Below are positions 10,963 through 22,661 of a stretch of DNA of 64,000 bases, one piece after another. The translations under genes and the position numbers were made by a program. This stretch comes from Tenrec ecaudatus (lineage: Eukaryota; Chordata; Mammalia; Afrosoricida; Tenrecidae): positions 129,074,731 to 129,138,730 of the forward strand of contig NC_134535.1 in the NCBI RefSeq assembly GCF_050624435.1, given 5' to 3'. The notes under the pieces are model-generated. The model was given only the letters and a program-made list of their open reading frames with translations, was not told the origin of the DNA and did no database searches. Each line of letters starts with the position of its first letter. Positions within the stretch are counted from its first letter, which is position 1.

Positions 10963-12727
10963 AGTTCTGGAGTGGGAGACTTAGAAGAGGGAGAGGAAGC
11001 CTGGCGGTGACCAGGACTGTGGAGAATAGCATGCATTCAAACCAGCAGGGTCTGTTGCCATCTTTGAGTCGGCAACTGTTGTTTCCAACTCAGCTGGACA
11101 AGAGGTTTGGTTTCTATGCAACACAAACACACGCTGTCCTGGTTTCCTAAGAGCTTCAACCCTAACTTTTCTTATTCTGATTGGCCATCTGGCTCACCCA
11201 AGTGTGAAAGTCACCTATTCCTTTGGTGTCAGGCTGTCATTCATGACTAAACCAGTGTGAAGCCCTGAGTGGGGGCTAGCCCAGAACAGGCCTCCTCTTC
11301 CTCGCTAAAGGTCTAGCTGGACTGTGACTGAATCGAAAGAAAACCGACAAGGAGTTCTTTCTTCTTCCAATCAACAGTGTCTGACCATAGAGTATTGCTT
11401 GGAATTAGGATTGCCTTTGTTTCTGGATTTCTCTCTCCTGGAGAAAGCCCCTGCCCGCTCTCACTGTCCTCTCCACTCTCTCTCAGCAGAAGCCAGCTCG
11501 GAGTGGAGCCTGAGTCACCGAGCCACCCTGGATTGACTAAGCAGAACGTGGAAATTCACAGCAGCAAGGGCCTTGTCACCAGGATGGGAGGCAAACCCAC
11601 TCCGCCCCAGGAGCTGGCACACACCCTCCTGAGGGAAGCAGGACTGAAAGGGAGCTTAGACAGGAGGCCAGCGAGTGTTGACATGGGAAGATGTAAGCCT
11701 TGGCCAGCTTTCTCAGCCTCATGCTGTGAAAGGCATCATGGGCCTTAACACAAGGAAGCTTGGAGGGAATCAGAAGCATTTTGTTGACTTGATGGGTCCT
11801 CAGAGGGCAAGCTCATCTCATTTTTACTGATACTTTCTTAAACACTATGGAGCCGGGGTAGACATTTATAAGGAGGCCTCAAACGTGTGGAAAGAAGCAA
11901 ATCGGTCACACGGGAGCCTCGATGAGAGAAGACAACCTGAGCCCCACGCTCTGGAGCACCGAGGAGGTCCTCACTTGGGTGAGTGCCTCTCCAAGTCCCT
12001 GTTTAAAAGATGAGGAAAGTGAGATCCAGAATTGGGACTTCCCCTGAAGGAGAGATGGTGCAGCAGTCGGCACCTTCATCGGCCCTGTCCTACCTCCGGA
12101 TCCAATGACCAGGTCAAGGTTCAAGACCATTCAGCCTGGTTCCCAGAATAACGGGATTCGGGGGATGGGGTGCGGGTGGATATATATATATCCGTGACCA
12201 AGCAGTATTTAGACTGGAAAATCATTTTTTCCAGAAGACACCTGATCTCTTTGCTATGTCATCTCTGGGTCCCTGTGGGTGGTTTCCCTCCACTCGAGCA
12301 AACTGGGGGACACTCCCAGGACCCCAGGTATCTGTGGGGAGTAGCAGGCTGATTTCTACTGTGCCCACTGTCACCTCTTCCAGAATACTGGGACTCCCCC
12401 ATCCATCCCCCGAGCAAGTATTCCACGGGTTTCCCATTTTACTTCAAAAGCCCAGTGAATGAGAAGCTGGGAGCCTCTGAAACCTCTGTCTGCATTACCT
12501 CCCCACCATCCATCTGTCCAGAGTCTTTGAGCAGCCCTGCTTGCTGCTGCACACAACCCCTCCCTGGGTGGGAGCTAGTGGAGGCAAGTCATCGCCAGTC
12601 TGGCAGGTCACAGCCACACCAGGACCCAGCAGAATGGCCTTAATGTTGTCTCAGAGCTGGTTCCAATTAGGAAGTGCCAAGGGCAACCTTGAGTCTCCAA
12701 GTCTGTGAAAGAATGCAGGTGGTGGTG

Positions 12728-12745
12728 GCTCCCTCTAGTGGTGCC
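12728..12745 (-). promoter_or_regulatory. CTCF-like motif, same orientation as the one at 10.5 kb
   Basis: The minus strand reads GGCACCACTAGAGGGAGC and shares the CCACTAGAGGGAGC core with the motif 2.2 kb to the left. It lies in single-copy DNA. Confidence 0.4.
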
Positions 12746-13834
12746 TTGTGCTGCAAGCAATTGAACACCTTTGGAGAAGGCAGGTGGTGGGGGGAGCAGA
12801 GGATCTGCTGGGAGACATGCTGAAGCGGGTAGCCAGAAGATTGTCACATGTTATCTCAGGTAATAAGTGACATAAACGGTTTTGGAAGGAAGCTTTCTCT
12901 CACACACACACACACTACTTCTTCAGCATGGGAGACCTTGACTTTGGGAACATTGACTCTTGAGCTCTGCAGCCAGATGCTAGTGGGACAAGAGCATGAA
13001 TACTCTACCCAGGAATCCTCTTCAAGTCTTGGCCATGCTGTGGACAAACCTCTTTCATTTCTCCCGGGCTGTTTCCCTCCTTTGGTGCTGGGCATGATGA
13101 TGTGCAGGTTGCCCAGGTGATGGCCCCTCTCTCTCTGTACCTGTCGCTCTAAAATGAGCTCACTGTTAGGTGCTTACCATCTCTCCCCTCCTACAACTGA
13201 AAAGAGCCTGACCACCGTTACCAAGCGCTGGCTTGACCCTCACTGCCCCGGACATTCCAGGCCACCGTCAGGTGCACCTTCTCCTTCTCATGCCCATGGC
13301 ATGCTCACAGTCAGGTTGGCTTTCTGTTCTGGAGTGAGCTGAGAGACCAAAGCGCCCCCTCTGTCACTCATCGATGCCAAGACCCTTGACTAAGGGCTCA
13401 AGAAGTGGGCCTGGGGCTGCAGTCCTGTGAAATAAGGCAGAGGGGCTCTTCCTTTCCTTAGCAGGGGGGGCAGGTCAGGGTGGCCCACTTCATCATAGTC
13501 CTGACAATAAGGATGGGGGCTAACACGCATACGCGCTACTGGCCAGGTGTCGGCCCATGGTCATCACAGTAACTCGATGCTGGGGGCTTCTGCAAAGCTG
13601 CCATGCTTGCCTTAGGGCCAGAATCCTCTTAACAAGAGCCAAATCCATCTGGTCACTGAGTGTAGATGCTTCCCAAGAATTGAATCCGTATGGATCTTCC
13701 CAGGCAAGAGGATCAGGGCAGTGGTGAGTGAGTGGTAGAAGTCTCACCTTCCATGCAGGAGAGGCAGTTCCAGTTCCCAGCTGATGACTCACAGGTACAG
13801 CCCACCATCTGTCTGGCGGCGGCTTGCAAGTGGC

Positions 13835-14005
13835 TGCTATGATGTGGAATAGTTTTTCATGGAGCTTGCAGGATAAGACAGACTAGGAAGAAAAGCCCGG
13901 GTATCTACTTCTGAAAACCAGCATCACAAAGGTGTTTCATTCCAATTCACATGGGGATGCCGTGAGTCTGGCGCTGACTTGACAGTGGCAAACAACAAGG
14001 TTGAA
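13835..14005 (+). repeat. AfroSINE-like unit next to an RTE 3' segment
   Basis: Contains the GAAGAAAAGCCCGGGTATCTACTTCTGAAAA body and a GATGCCGTGAGTCTGGCGC tail with AACAACAA, followed directly by RTE-derived sequence. The start is unclear. Confidence 0.5.
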
Positions 14006-15206
14006 GCATGTGCTGATGAAGATCATGGATTTCAGCCCTCAGGATGGATGACAGCTCATTGTAAGGAAGACCCACATCCTCACAACTGGACCAACAGGTA
14101 ACATCATGATCGATGGAGAAAAGGTTGAAGTTCAAGGATTTTGTCTGACTTAGATCCACAGTCAATGTTCATGGAAGCAGCAGTCGAGATCAAAAGGCAT
14201 ATTGCCTTAGGTCAATCTACTGCACAAGACCTCTTTTAGAGTATCGAAGAGCAAGGATGTTATTTTAAGGATGAAGGTGCGCCCGACTCAAGCCATTGCT
14301 TCATATGCATGTGAAAGTTGGACATTGAATATGGAAGAATAGATACATTTGCACTGTGGAGCTGGAGAAGAATACTGAAAGATGCCATGGACTGCTGAAA
14401 GGACAAGCCAACCCATATTGGAACAAGCAAGGCCGGAGTTTTCCTTAGAGGCAAGGATGGCGAGACTTCATCTTATATACTGTGGACATGTTGCCAGGAG
14501 AGACCAGTCCCTGAAGAAGAACATCATGTTTGGTAAAGTGGAGGGGCAACAAAAAAGAGGGAGGCTGCAATAATGGGCTTGGGCACAGGAACAATGGTGA
14601 AGATGGCACCAGGCATTATTTGGTTCTGTTGTGCACAGGGTCACTGAGTTAGTTAGTTTATTGTGCCAACCTGGCCAATAAACACATGTGGGGTTAATTG
14701 AAGGGCGGGGAGAAATGGCTCAGTGAGCCTCGCCTTTCTAGTTCTCGGGTCTCTTGCTTTGTGATAGTCGGACCAGGTGCAGCTACCTTAGCCAGTTCCC
14801 TGCTTCAGCTGGCAAGGCTCACTTCCTGCAAGCCATCCCTGAGGAGAGGCCACATGCACCTACCCCGATGCAGCCCTGGGTGCTGGAGCAGCCATGTGGA
14901 GAACCCTGCCAGTGCTGAGATTTTTACACGCTCACTGACTCGGCTTTCCTCCTGCAGTTGGCATTGTTGCTTGCCTTTTGTGAGATGGAGGAGGACTTTG
15001 TGGATTGGTGTCGGACATATGGGTTAATGTTGGACTTGTGGGCTTGGGCAGCACTGGGTTGAGATATTGTCTTGATGGGCACTTATCCGTTATATAAAAC
15101 TCTCTCTTCTACATGGGTTTCTGTGGATTTGTTTCTCTAAAGCCCCCCGACGGACACAGTCACTGTGGGTTGGAGCCAACTTGAGGGCCCCTAACAACAA
15201 CAAGTA
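14006..15206 (+). repeat. RTE LINE 3' fragment split by an LTR
   Basis: 14006-14644 and 15159-15206. The frame at 14382-14573 encodes the C-terminal RTE block GHVARRDQSL...GKVEGQQKRGR. The end after the LTR carries GGGCCCCTAACAACAACAA, the RTE/AfroSINE-type 3' terminus. 5'-truncated and non-coding through stops and indels. Confidence 0.75.
14645..15158 (+). repeat. Solo-LTR-like element, copy 3, inserted in an RTE fragment
   Basis: 514 bp with TG...CA ends, flanked by the 5-bp direct repeat GTCAC (14640-14644 and 15159-15163). RTE sequence runs up to the left edge and resumes at the right edge. TG/CA ends plus a 5-bp duplication are typical of LTR-retrotransposon integration. Confidence 0.8.
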
Positions 15207-15284
15207 GGTGAAAGGAAAGGTCTTGTTCTTCCCACTCGGTGACTGGAAGTCAGCTTATGCTCCGTTGTCCATGGGATGGAATTA

Positions 15285-15478
15285 CAAGACTCTGGTTCTC
15301 AACTGTGATGAGATGGTGGGCATAATGGGGTCCAGTTCTCCTGTTTCAGAGGTGAGTCACAGGCAAAATAGGGGGCCTTCTACTCCTGTAAAGAATCACA
15401 GACTCAGAAACCACGAGGCAGCTCTTCTCTGTCCTACAGGGTAGTTATGAGTCAGAATGAACTGGAGAGACATGAACT
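15285..15478 (+). repeat. AfroSINE, degenerate head
   Basis: The CTTCTACTCCTGTAAAGAATC middle segment, then TCTCTGTCCTACAGGGTAGT and TATGAGTCAGAATGAACTGG, are clear. The tRNA-like head (15285-15350) is poorly preserved. Confidence 0.65.
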
Positions 15479-15771
15479 TCTGAAGCAGGGAGTCAACCAG
15501 AGAATAAAGATGTGAAGAACCTCATCATGTACCACACAGCACATTAGCGGCAGGGCAGGGCTAGCCCCACACTACCATGTTGTCCCTGCCATCAGGCGTG
15601 GGTTACCCAATAAGCAAAGGAGCCTTATACTTATAAGGGCTTACTTACACTTCCTAATTCCATCACACAGGATGTCTAAGGAAACATGTGCTTTCCTTGC
15701 TCACCAAGTAATTCTTCCCTGCCTACGATACATCTAAAGAACACCCACCCCCAAAAAAGGAAAACAAGCTC

Positions 15772-15955
15772 ACCAACATCTAGTCAATGCCAACTCATAA
15801 CGACCCTATAGGACAGAGTAGAACAACTGACCTTCTGAGTTTCTGAGACTAGCTTTTTATAGGAGTAGAAAGCCCTGCCTTTCTTCTGAGCAACGAGGTG
15901 GTTTTGAACTGATGACCTCAGCCCAACTGTAACCACTGTGCCCCCGCGGCTCCCT
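15772..15955 (-). repeat. AfroSINE
   Basis: Minus-strand copy. Clear blocks are AACGACCCTATAGGACAGAG, TAGGAGTAGAAAGCCCTGCC and GGTTTTGAACTGATGACC. Confidence 0.8.
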
Positions 15956-17219
15956 AAGTTACTAAATATAGAGCACAGACCTCTCCCTTTAGACTGCCTG
16001 CTTAGATCTCTCCTGGTCATCAGCCATCCCAAGCAAGCTCGGGAAGCAGAGTTCGGTCAATTGTTTCTCGGCTACTTCATCCTTCCATGCAAGGCCCCAT
16101 CCTAGAATGGCAGGGGTCGCAGAGCAGGCACAATGCAGAGGGGGCTGTGGCCCCACACACCGCCAACCCTGGGGCTGGGCTGCCCTCTTCATTTAACCAT
16201 CCCAGGGGGGCATCTCTCACCGGGAGCTCTTTGAAGTGCCCTCCCGCTCCTTTTCCTTCTTGTTGGAGGGTGGGAAGGGGGGAGTGTTGGTTCCTCTGCT
16301 GCTGCACCACATCCGCCCAGCCCTCCTTCCCCCATCGTCTCAGCCTGGGAATATTTTGCCTCTGCTTCCCATTTGTGTTTGGCTTCCACCAGAGGTGACA
16401 ACACCCAAGTGTGTTTCCCAGCTGCTGTCAGGGCCACCCGTGTCCCCAGTTTCACAAGGAGTGGGCTGCGTGGAAAGACAGCCTGGCAGACCTTCTCTCC
16501 CGACCGCTCTTGTTTAGAGACGTGTTAGCAGTGCCGTGACTGGAGAGGACGTGGGGGTCTTCCGAGGGCTGTCTGGATTCCTGAGAGCTCTGGCCCTAGG
16601 CCGACGGCGGGGAAGAGAACACAAAGGGGACAGTGAATACATTCTGGAGGTGGATGTGCGGAGGGAGAGAAGAGTGAGAGACGAGGATGAATCATGGAAA
16701 CGCAGAAGCAGCATGTCCTAGCCGTGGGGTCAAGAAGACAGATGGGGCAGAGGCGAGGACAGCTGCCACTCCTCCCACTGGCTTCCTCAAAAGAGGCACG
16801 TGGGGCTGGGGGGTGGGGGTGGGGCAGGCCGGACTCTGCTGGGTCTGTTCTGAACAGTGGGCCACTGGGGGAGGGGAGGGAGGGATAGCAGAAAGAGCTG
16901 GAGAAGGGTTTTGCTAGGCCACAAGGGAGCACATTGGGCCTCAGGCAGCCACAGAGCCAGTGAGCCCCACCCACCCCTGGCCCTTGGCCTGGCTGCTGGC
17001 TTAGTTACCTTTCTTTTCCTCTGCAAACCAATCACCTCCACAACCTGGCAGGCTGCCTTGCCTGCATCCCTCTTTCTTTGACCCCCAACTGTGCACTTTC
17101 ATCGTTGGCTGCCCCTTCTAAAGTATCTGAATTCTGTCCACATCTCCCGATGTCCTTCGACTCTAGAGGATAATTGGACCATCTCTAGATGGTAATTCCA
17201 TTGAAATGCAAGTCATCCC
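15956..17219. other. Single-copy intergenic block
   Basis: G-rich sequence at 16790-16880. The open frames on both strands are compositional. No gene recognised. Confidence 0.5.
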
Positions 17220-17545
17220 CTAGCATGTCTCTGCTCAAAAACCCTTCTAGCTTGGAGTAAGAGCCAAGTCCTTTCAAGCATGTACAGGGAGGCCCTGCCT
17301 GCACTGCCCACTGTCCTCCCACCTACAGGCTCTACTAGCCTCATCGGCTACTGCTCCCTCACTTGCCTAAGACTCTCCTGCCACCCTCCCCTCCTGCACC
17401 CACCAGGATGCTCCCCCTGTAGGGCCTTTGCTGTTGCTAATCCCTTGGCCAGATGTCAACATGGCCCACTCTTTGACCTCCTTCTTCTCCTGACTCAAAC
17501 ATCACCTTCTAGATCGGGCTTTCCTGTCCTCCGGATGGTAATCTT
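17220..17545 (+). repeat. L2 LINE 3' region
   Basis: AAAACCCTTCTAGCTTGGAG, AGGGCCTTTGCTGTTGC, CCTTGGCCAGATGTCAACATGG and CAAACATCACCTTCTAGATCGG follow L2 order at ancient divergence. Confidence 0.7.
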
Positions 17546-17867
17546 ATTTCCACAGCAATCCAATCTCCCCATCAGCTGAGTAGACAAGAAGAGAGTTCAC
17601 TCAAAGGTGGCAGCCAACGGTGCTGCTTTGAAGGTGTGCTGCTCTGGACTGTCCTGGCAGGAATCAGAGTCGCGCCTCGGGATCCAGAGGAGACGCCCTC
17701 TGCCTCTTTCGAGTCTCGCATTCCAGGGCTTCAGCCATAATCATTCCTGATCCAGTTAGCACTCCAGAGAGCCACGTTTTCCAAAGCCTGGGGTCTGTTC
17801 TGGTTTCACTTGCTCAGTCATGACTGAGCCAGTTTGAAGCCCTGGTCTCATCCTGTTTTAGACTCAT

Positions 17868-17945
17868 CTGGCATACTTGTTAGAGTGCATCGTCCGGGCC
17901 TCACCTCCTGGAGTTACTGAATCTGTAGGGCTGAGAATTTGTTCT
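17868..17945 (+). mobile_element. MER5A-like hAT remnant
   Basis: CTTGTTAGAGTGCATCGTCC, GGGCCTCACCTCCTGG and TTACTGAATCTGTAGGGCTG resemble MER5A. Confidence 0.5.
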
Positions 17946-18007
17946 TCCACCCCAAATTCCCACTCTATTCCCTATGCTCTCTCCACCATTGAATGGATAG
18001 TCCTCTG

Positions 18008-18095
18008 GCACTCAGCGATGGAAACCCCATGGGCAGTTCTGCTGTGTCCCATGGGATCACTATGAGTGGAAATGAACTGCTGGCACCCAATGCTA
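18008..18095 (+). repeat. AfroSINE 3' fragment
   Basis: Only the 3' half is left: GGAAACCCCATGGGCAGTTC, TGTCCCATGGGATCACTATG and GAAATGAACTGCTGGCA. Confidence 0.6.
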
Positions 18096-18214
18096 ACAGC
18101 ACACACCGATTTTCCATAACTCCACCCCCAACCCCCACCCTATCCCTGAACCTAACTTTCATAGAGGCCTGGATTCCTGTGGGTTTTATTCACTGAGGAT
18201 GATTCTCCAGCACC

Positions 18215-18285
18215 TGGAACAGTGGCTGGTCCACAGCAGACACCCACTGAACATTTGTTGAATGAATGAATGAATGAACAGACAC
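18215..18285 (+). repeat. L2/MIR-type 3' end
   Basis: GCACCTGGAACAGTGGCTGG, CCACTGAACATTTGTTGAATG and a short GAAT run are the usual 3' terminus of ancient L2 or MIR elements. Confidence 0.55.
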
Positions 18286-21061
18286 AGGCAGAAACTAAAC
18301 CTTCGGAGGAAAAGGCAGTTGCTGAGTGTGTTTTGTGAGAGAAAGGTCCCGGAAGAGCAAAAGGTGCATGTGTGTCTCGGCAGATGTTCAGTAGCTCCCT
18401 TTGGCCCATGGCGATGAGCAACACGGCCACACAGGTCCTCTTGATTATTCATACGCAGGTGTTTGGGCTGCATATTGGTTGGCCAGAACCAATCGCTCAT
18501 TTCACTCTCGGCCTCATGTGCTCATACACCAGTCATTTTGATCAGCACCCATTCTGTGCCAGGGGTTTTGCTAGACATCTTGCTATATGGCTGCTGAGAC
18601 TTTTGCTATATGGCAAGGACTATTCTGTAGGGAGTGGGGTGGTAATGGGGATTAAAGCCATAGGTAACCCCAGCCACACCTAATTGTTATGGCTGTGGAT
18701 CAGAGCTCAACGTGTGATCAACTGCCCCACAAGGGCTCCTTCAACACTCCTTCACTCGATGCAAGAAAAACATGCGAACATGACCTCTTGCCAAAATGAA
18801 AGCCCCTCATCAGAGCGGCTGCCTGGACATGTCCTCCCCCAGAGTGCTAAGTCAGAATGCAGAGGAGAGAGAGAGCGGAGCAGAAGAGAAAGAGCAGCTC
18901 CCAGGAAACACTGCTACCTCTGCCTGCGCTGGGGCGAGGTCGGTCACGGGCAGTTACCAATGACAGGCAGAGCAAGGAAGAAGATGTGCCCTGCGTGCTC
19001 AGAGTTTCAGGACGTGGGCTTTCCTCTGGCGAGAGTACGTGGCAGATGGCGAGAAAGAAACAGGAACTGCCAGAAGCCCCACCTGCTATTGACTCACAGG
19101 CCTATGGTCAGAGAGGCAGGTGACTCCGGAGTCCACGTCTCACATCTGGCCTTCTGGCAGAAAGTTGGGTCACTACCGAAGGTAGACCAGCCCTAGTTTG
19201 GGTGCCCTGTGTAGGTGACCCTCACAGCCACAAATGGTTTGCTTTTGACTATCAACCTCAACATGGGTGGTCCAACCCACCCAGAGGAACCACAGAATAA
19301 AGGCCTGGCCATCTATTTCCTTAAAGATTACTGTAGAGCCAAGAACACCCTAGGGAGCATTTCTACAATGTAGCACATGAGAGGTAACAGACTCCACAGC
19401 AACAGGGCTTTTCCATTGTAGGATGCGCTGCAGGGAGGAGTCCCTGGGATGCTGATCAGGTGCTGCAGCAACTTGAGCCCCTGCCTGCCTTGTCAAGGCG
19501 ACTGAAGCAACGCTCTTGACGGAGCTGCCGTGCTTTCCCGACACACAGTACACAGCCTCGAAGACTTTGCCATGATATTTATTTGTGATTCTTCCACAGC
19601 CGCATTCTGACAGAAACACCGCCACATGCTTTCTGGAAGGCCCTGGCCCCTAAGCTCCCACATCCTATTTCTTTGGTCCACAACACCAGCTTCCATCCAC
19701 GACCTTCAGCATCTCTGCACTGCCAACAGCCTGGGCCCATCTTGAACAGCACCAGGTCCAGTGCCAGCTTTCTGGAGCCCAGCTGCTGCTTGTGGGAGAC
19801 CATGGGAGGATAATCGGGGAGATCACCCAGGACGGAGCCTCATCTTCTGGAGACGCTGACGATCCAAGTCCTGTCTGCCCAGCTACTATCAGAATGTCTG
19901 CGTGGATCTCCCAAGGGACTTCACCATGCCAGTGTTTTCCCTGTGGGGAAACAATCAGAGCAAAAGGAAGCAAGGTTATTGATTTGGGAACATTTGCACA
20001 GCGGTCCGCCGACACCCCTATGTCTAAGTCTCTGGTGTGCCCCAGCCACATCCCCATCATCGCCCCTATTGGCCCCAGCAACACATCACAGATTGCTTAC
20101 CACAGGCAATCTGAAGCCACATTGGGGGTCACTGTGATGATTGGTATAAGAAAGCTAAATCCACCTTGCACTCTCTCAGATTGCTTGCTCAGAAGAGGTT
20201 ACGGCTATGTCGAGAGCAGTCTATGGAAAGATCCACATAACTCAAGACCAAGACATCCCAGGACCAGCCAGAGAGCAGTAGCTCTGCCAGATGGGAATCC
20301 TCCAGCTGCTGGTCAAGCCTTCAGATGATGCCCCCTAGGAGGTCAATTTCATTGCAACTTCATGAGAGGCCCTGAGCTACATGCACTCAGCTCACTGTGA
20401 ACTTGGAGGAGGCCCCCCAAATTCCAGATGAGATCACAGCTTTGTGAGATCCTTAACAGAGAAACCTTCACACCATGTTGAGCGTTCTGATCCACAGAAC
20501 CTGGAGCAAGCCATTGGGGACTGCTTAAAAGAAAAAAAAGTTCATCCTTTTCCTCCATAGAAGGAAGTCAAGTTTTCCAAAACTGAAGGAAAAAAATTGT
20601 AAAAACCCACCTCCAAAATAGTAACCTAAGTGTAGAGTTGAGAAATACAGAGGGGGATAGAAAAGAAAGAGCCAAAGAGTTGAAAGAGATGTCTGGGGGA
20701 GTGTGAGATACAGATGGGAAGGGAGAACAAGAGGCTGTTAATTTTGGTCTACTTTTAAGCTTAGATTTAAGCCTCATCCTCAGAAATCACTCTCCCCACA
20801 CCCCTCAGATCTTTGCTGAGGTGCTACCTTTGAGCTAAGGTCACTGCATCACCAATCCCTGCCCCAACATCTCCTCTATCACCCTCTCCCAACTGTACAT
20901 GTTCCTCCAGATGACTCGTCATCATCTGTCGATGGTGATGGTTGAATCGCGACATCGCCTGGTCCAGGCTATGGCATCCAGTTGTTCGTGAAGCACTAGT
21001 CCAGATGTTGCTGGGAAGGTGTTTTATTGATATGCTTAGCACCTACCGTCAGTGGGGCAAA
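18286..21061. other. Single-copy block, origin unclear
   Basis: 2.8 kb almost free of recognisable repeats. Overlapping moderately long open frames on both strands at 19665-20328 match no protein that I recognise. Confidence 0.4.
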
Positions 21062-21195
21062 CCCACCCAGCAGTGGTGTGGGAGAAAGATTGGGCAATCT
21101 GCTTCCGTAACGATAACAGCCAAGAACCCCCTATGGAGCAGTCTATCTGCAAGAAAGACAAGGAAGCCGCTGTGAATCAGAACTGACGACCTTCA
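21062..21195 (+). repeat. AfroSINE body fragment
   Basis: GAGAAAGATTGGGCAATCTGCTTCCGTAA, CCCTATGGAGCAGTCTA and GTGAATCAGAACTGACG match the body and tail. The head is missing. Confidence 0.6.
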
Positions 21196-21382
21196 GCACG
21201 GATGTCGATGCTGGTTCATTGCTTCTAGTGAAGAAGCTCGTCCCCCACCATGTGGCTGCGTCTCACGCCATCGGTCAAAGGCTTTCAGAGCCAATGCTGA
21301 AGTTTCTAAAGGAGAAGGAGAGTTGTGTAAGCCTAGAGGGTGGGAATTCTGCTGGAGATTGCAGCCTGCTGCCTGCTCTACA

Positions 21383-21592
21383 GGGAGCTCTGATGGCATA
21401 GTGGGCTCCACTTTAGGCTGGTAATCACACGGTCTGCAGTTCAAAACCACCAGTGGTTCTTCAGGAGAAGAATGAGGCTTTCCACTCCCATAAAGATGTA
21501 CAGCCTCAGGAAACCCACAGGGGCAGTTCTACTCTGTCCTGGAGGGTCGCTGTGTGTCAACTTGATGATAGTGAGGAGGTTTTTGGTTTTCG
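21383..21592 (+). repeat. AfroSINE, near full length
   Basis: Starts GGGAGCTCTGATGGCATAGT. It has a GCAGTTCAAAACCACCAG B-box region, GGCTTTCCACTCCCATAAAG, GGGGCAGTTCTACTCTGTCC, and a T-rich end. Confidence 0.85.
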
Positions 21593-21807
21593 GTTTGTTT
21601 GGTTTGGGGGTCATCCTTCAAACATCAACTAAATTGCCATCGAGTCAAATCCTCCCCTTCAAGGTTTTTATAGCATAGGTGTGCACTTGGCACAGGTATA
21701 ATTTTCCACCCATGAGTTGACTGGATGAACATCTGCCTCCACCCCAGTATCCGTCCTAATGAGCACACACAATCACATGCTCCACAAAAGGAGGAAACCA
21801 TCCATTT

Positions 21808-21885
21808 CATGTCTCATTAAATCCCCAGTGCCCGGCACCTTGTAGGAGGCCAGTCAATATGTGTTGACTGATTTGTTGAAACACC
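21808..21885 (+). repeat. L2/MIR-type 3' fragment
   Basis: AATCCCCAGTGCCCGGCACC and CAATATGTGTTGACTGATTTG match the same ancient 3'-terminal pattern. Confidence 0.45.
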
Positions 21886-22325
21886 GCCTTTTAGTACTCC
21901 AGTAACAGATAATGTACTGCCTGAGGTTGCATAGCAAGTGTTCATCAATCTCAGCTCCACTCTGATCTATTCAGGCTCAATAACTGCACGTTTGTCTTTC
22001 AATTTCCGATCTTTCTATCGCCGACACCACTCTAGCCGGGAAGCGTGCACTGTCATAAAATGTGCAAGAGTATGTGCAGTATGGGATATTTCTATCCTCA
22101 GAGCTAACAGATGATGAAAACCCTTCCTTACGCTTTGCCTTTTAGACATCATCCTCCACGTCGTACTCTCGGCTCTGCACATATGATCTCTGAATATGCG
22201 ATCTTGCTTCTTACACAGACTCATATCCACATATTTCAAACCCAAGCACATATTTCAGCTGGCTGCATTTCAGAGAACATCAGATTGAGGGTAAAGAGCC
22301 AGCAAAAAAACCTGGTGCTTTTCGT

Positions 22326-22640
22326 CTTGTTTTTTTTTTTCCTATCATTTTATTAGGGGCTCATAGAACTCTTATCACAATCCATACATGCATCCATTGT
22401 GTCAAGCACATTTGTACATTTGTTGCCATCATCGTTCTCAAAACATTTGCTTTCTACTTGAGCCCTTGGTATCAGCTCCTCGTTTTCCCCTCCCTCCCCA
22501 CTCCCCCTCCATCACGAACCCTTGATAATTTATAAATTATTGTTTTGTCATATCTTACCCTGTCTGACATCTCCCTTCACCCGGAGGAGGTTATATGTAG
22601 ATCCTTGTAATCGGTTCCCCCTTTCCACCCGACTAACGGC
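22326..22640 (-). repeat. L1 3' end, 5'-truncated
   Basis: Poly(T) at 22330-22341, then TTTATTAGGGGCTCATAGAACTC, TTTGCTTTCTACTTGAGCCC and TTGATAATTTATAAATTATTG. Same family as the copies at 22707, 26210 and 32376. Confidence 0.8.
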
Positions 22641-22661
22641 ATACCTATGCTTTGTGTGTAT

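Larger units (their letters stand above)
9907..13834. other. Single-copy intergenic block
   Basis: Holds a C-rich tract (10760-10805), a MER5A-like remnant, two CTCF-like motifs and a short TA run (12180-12192). No gene is recognised. Confidence 0.5.
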
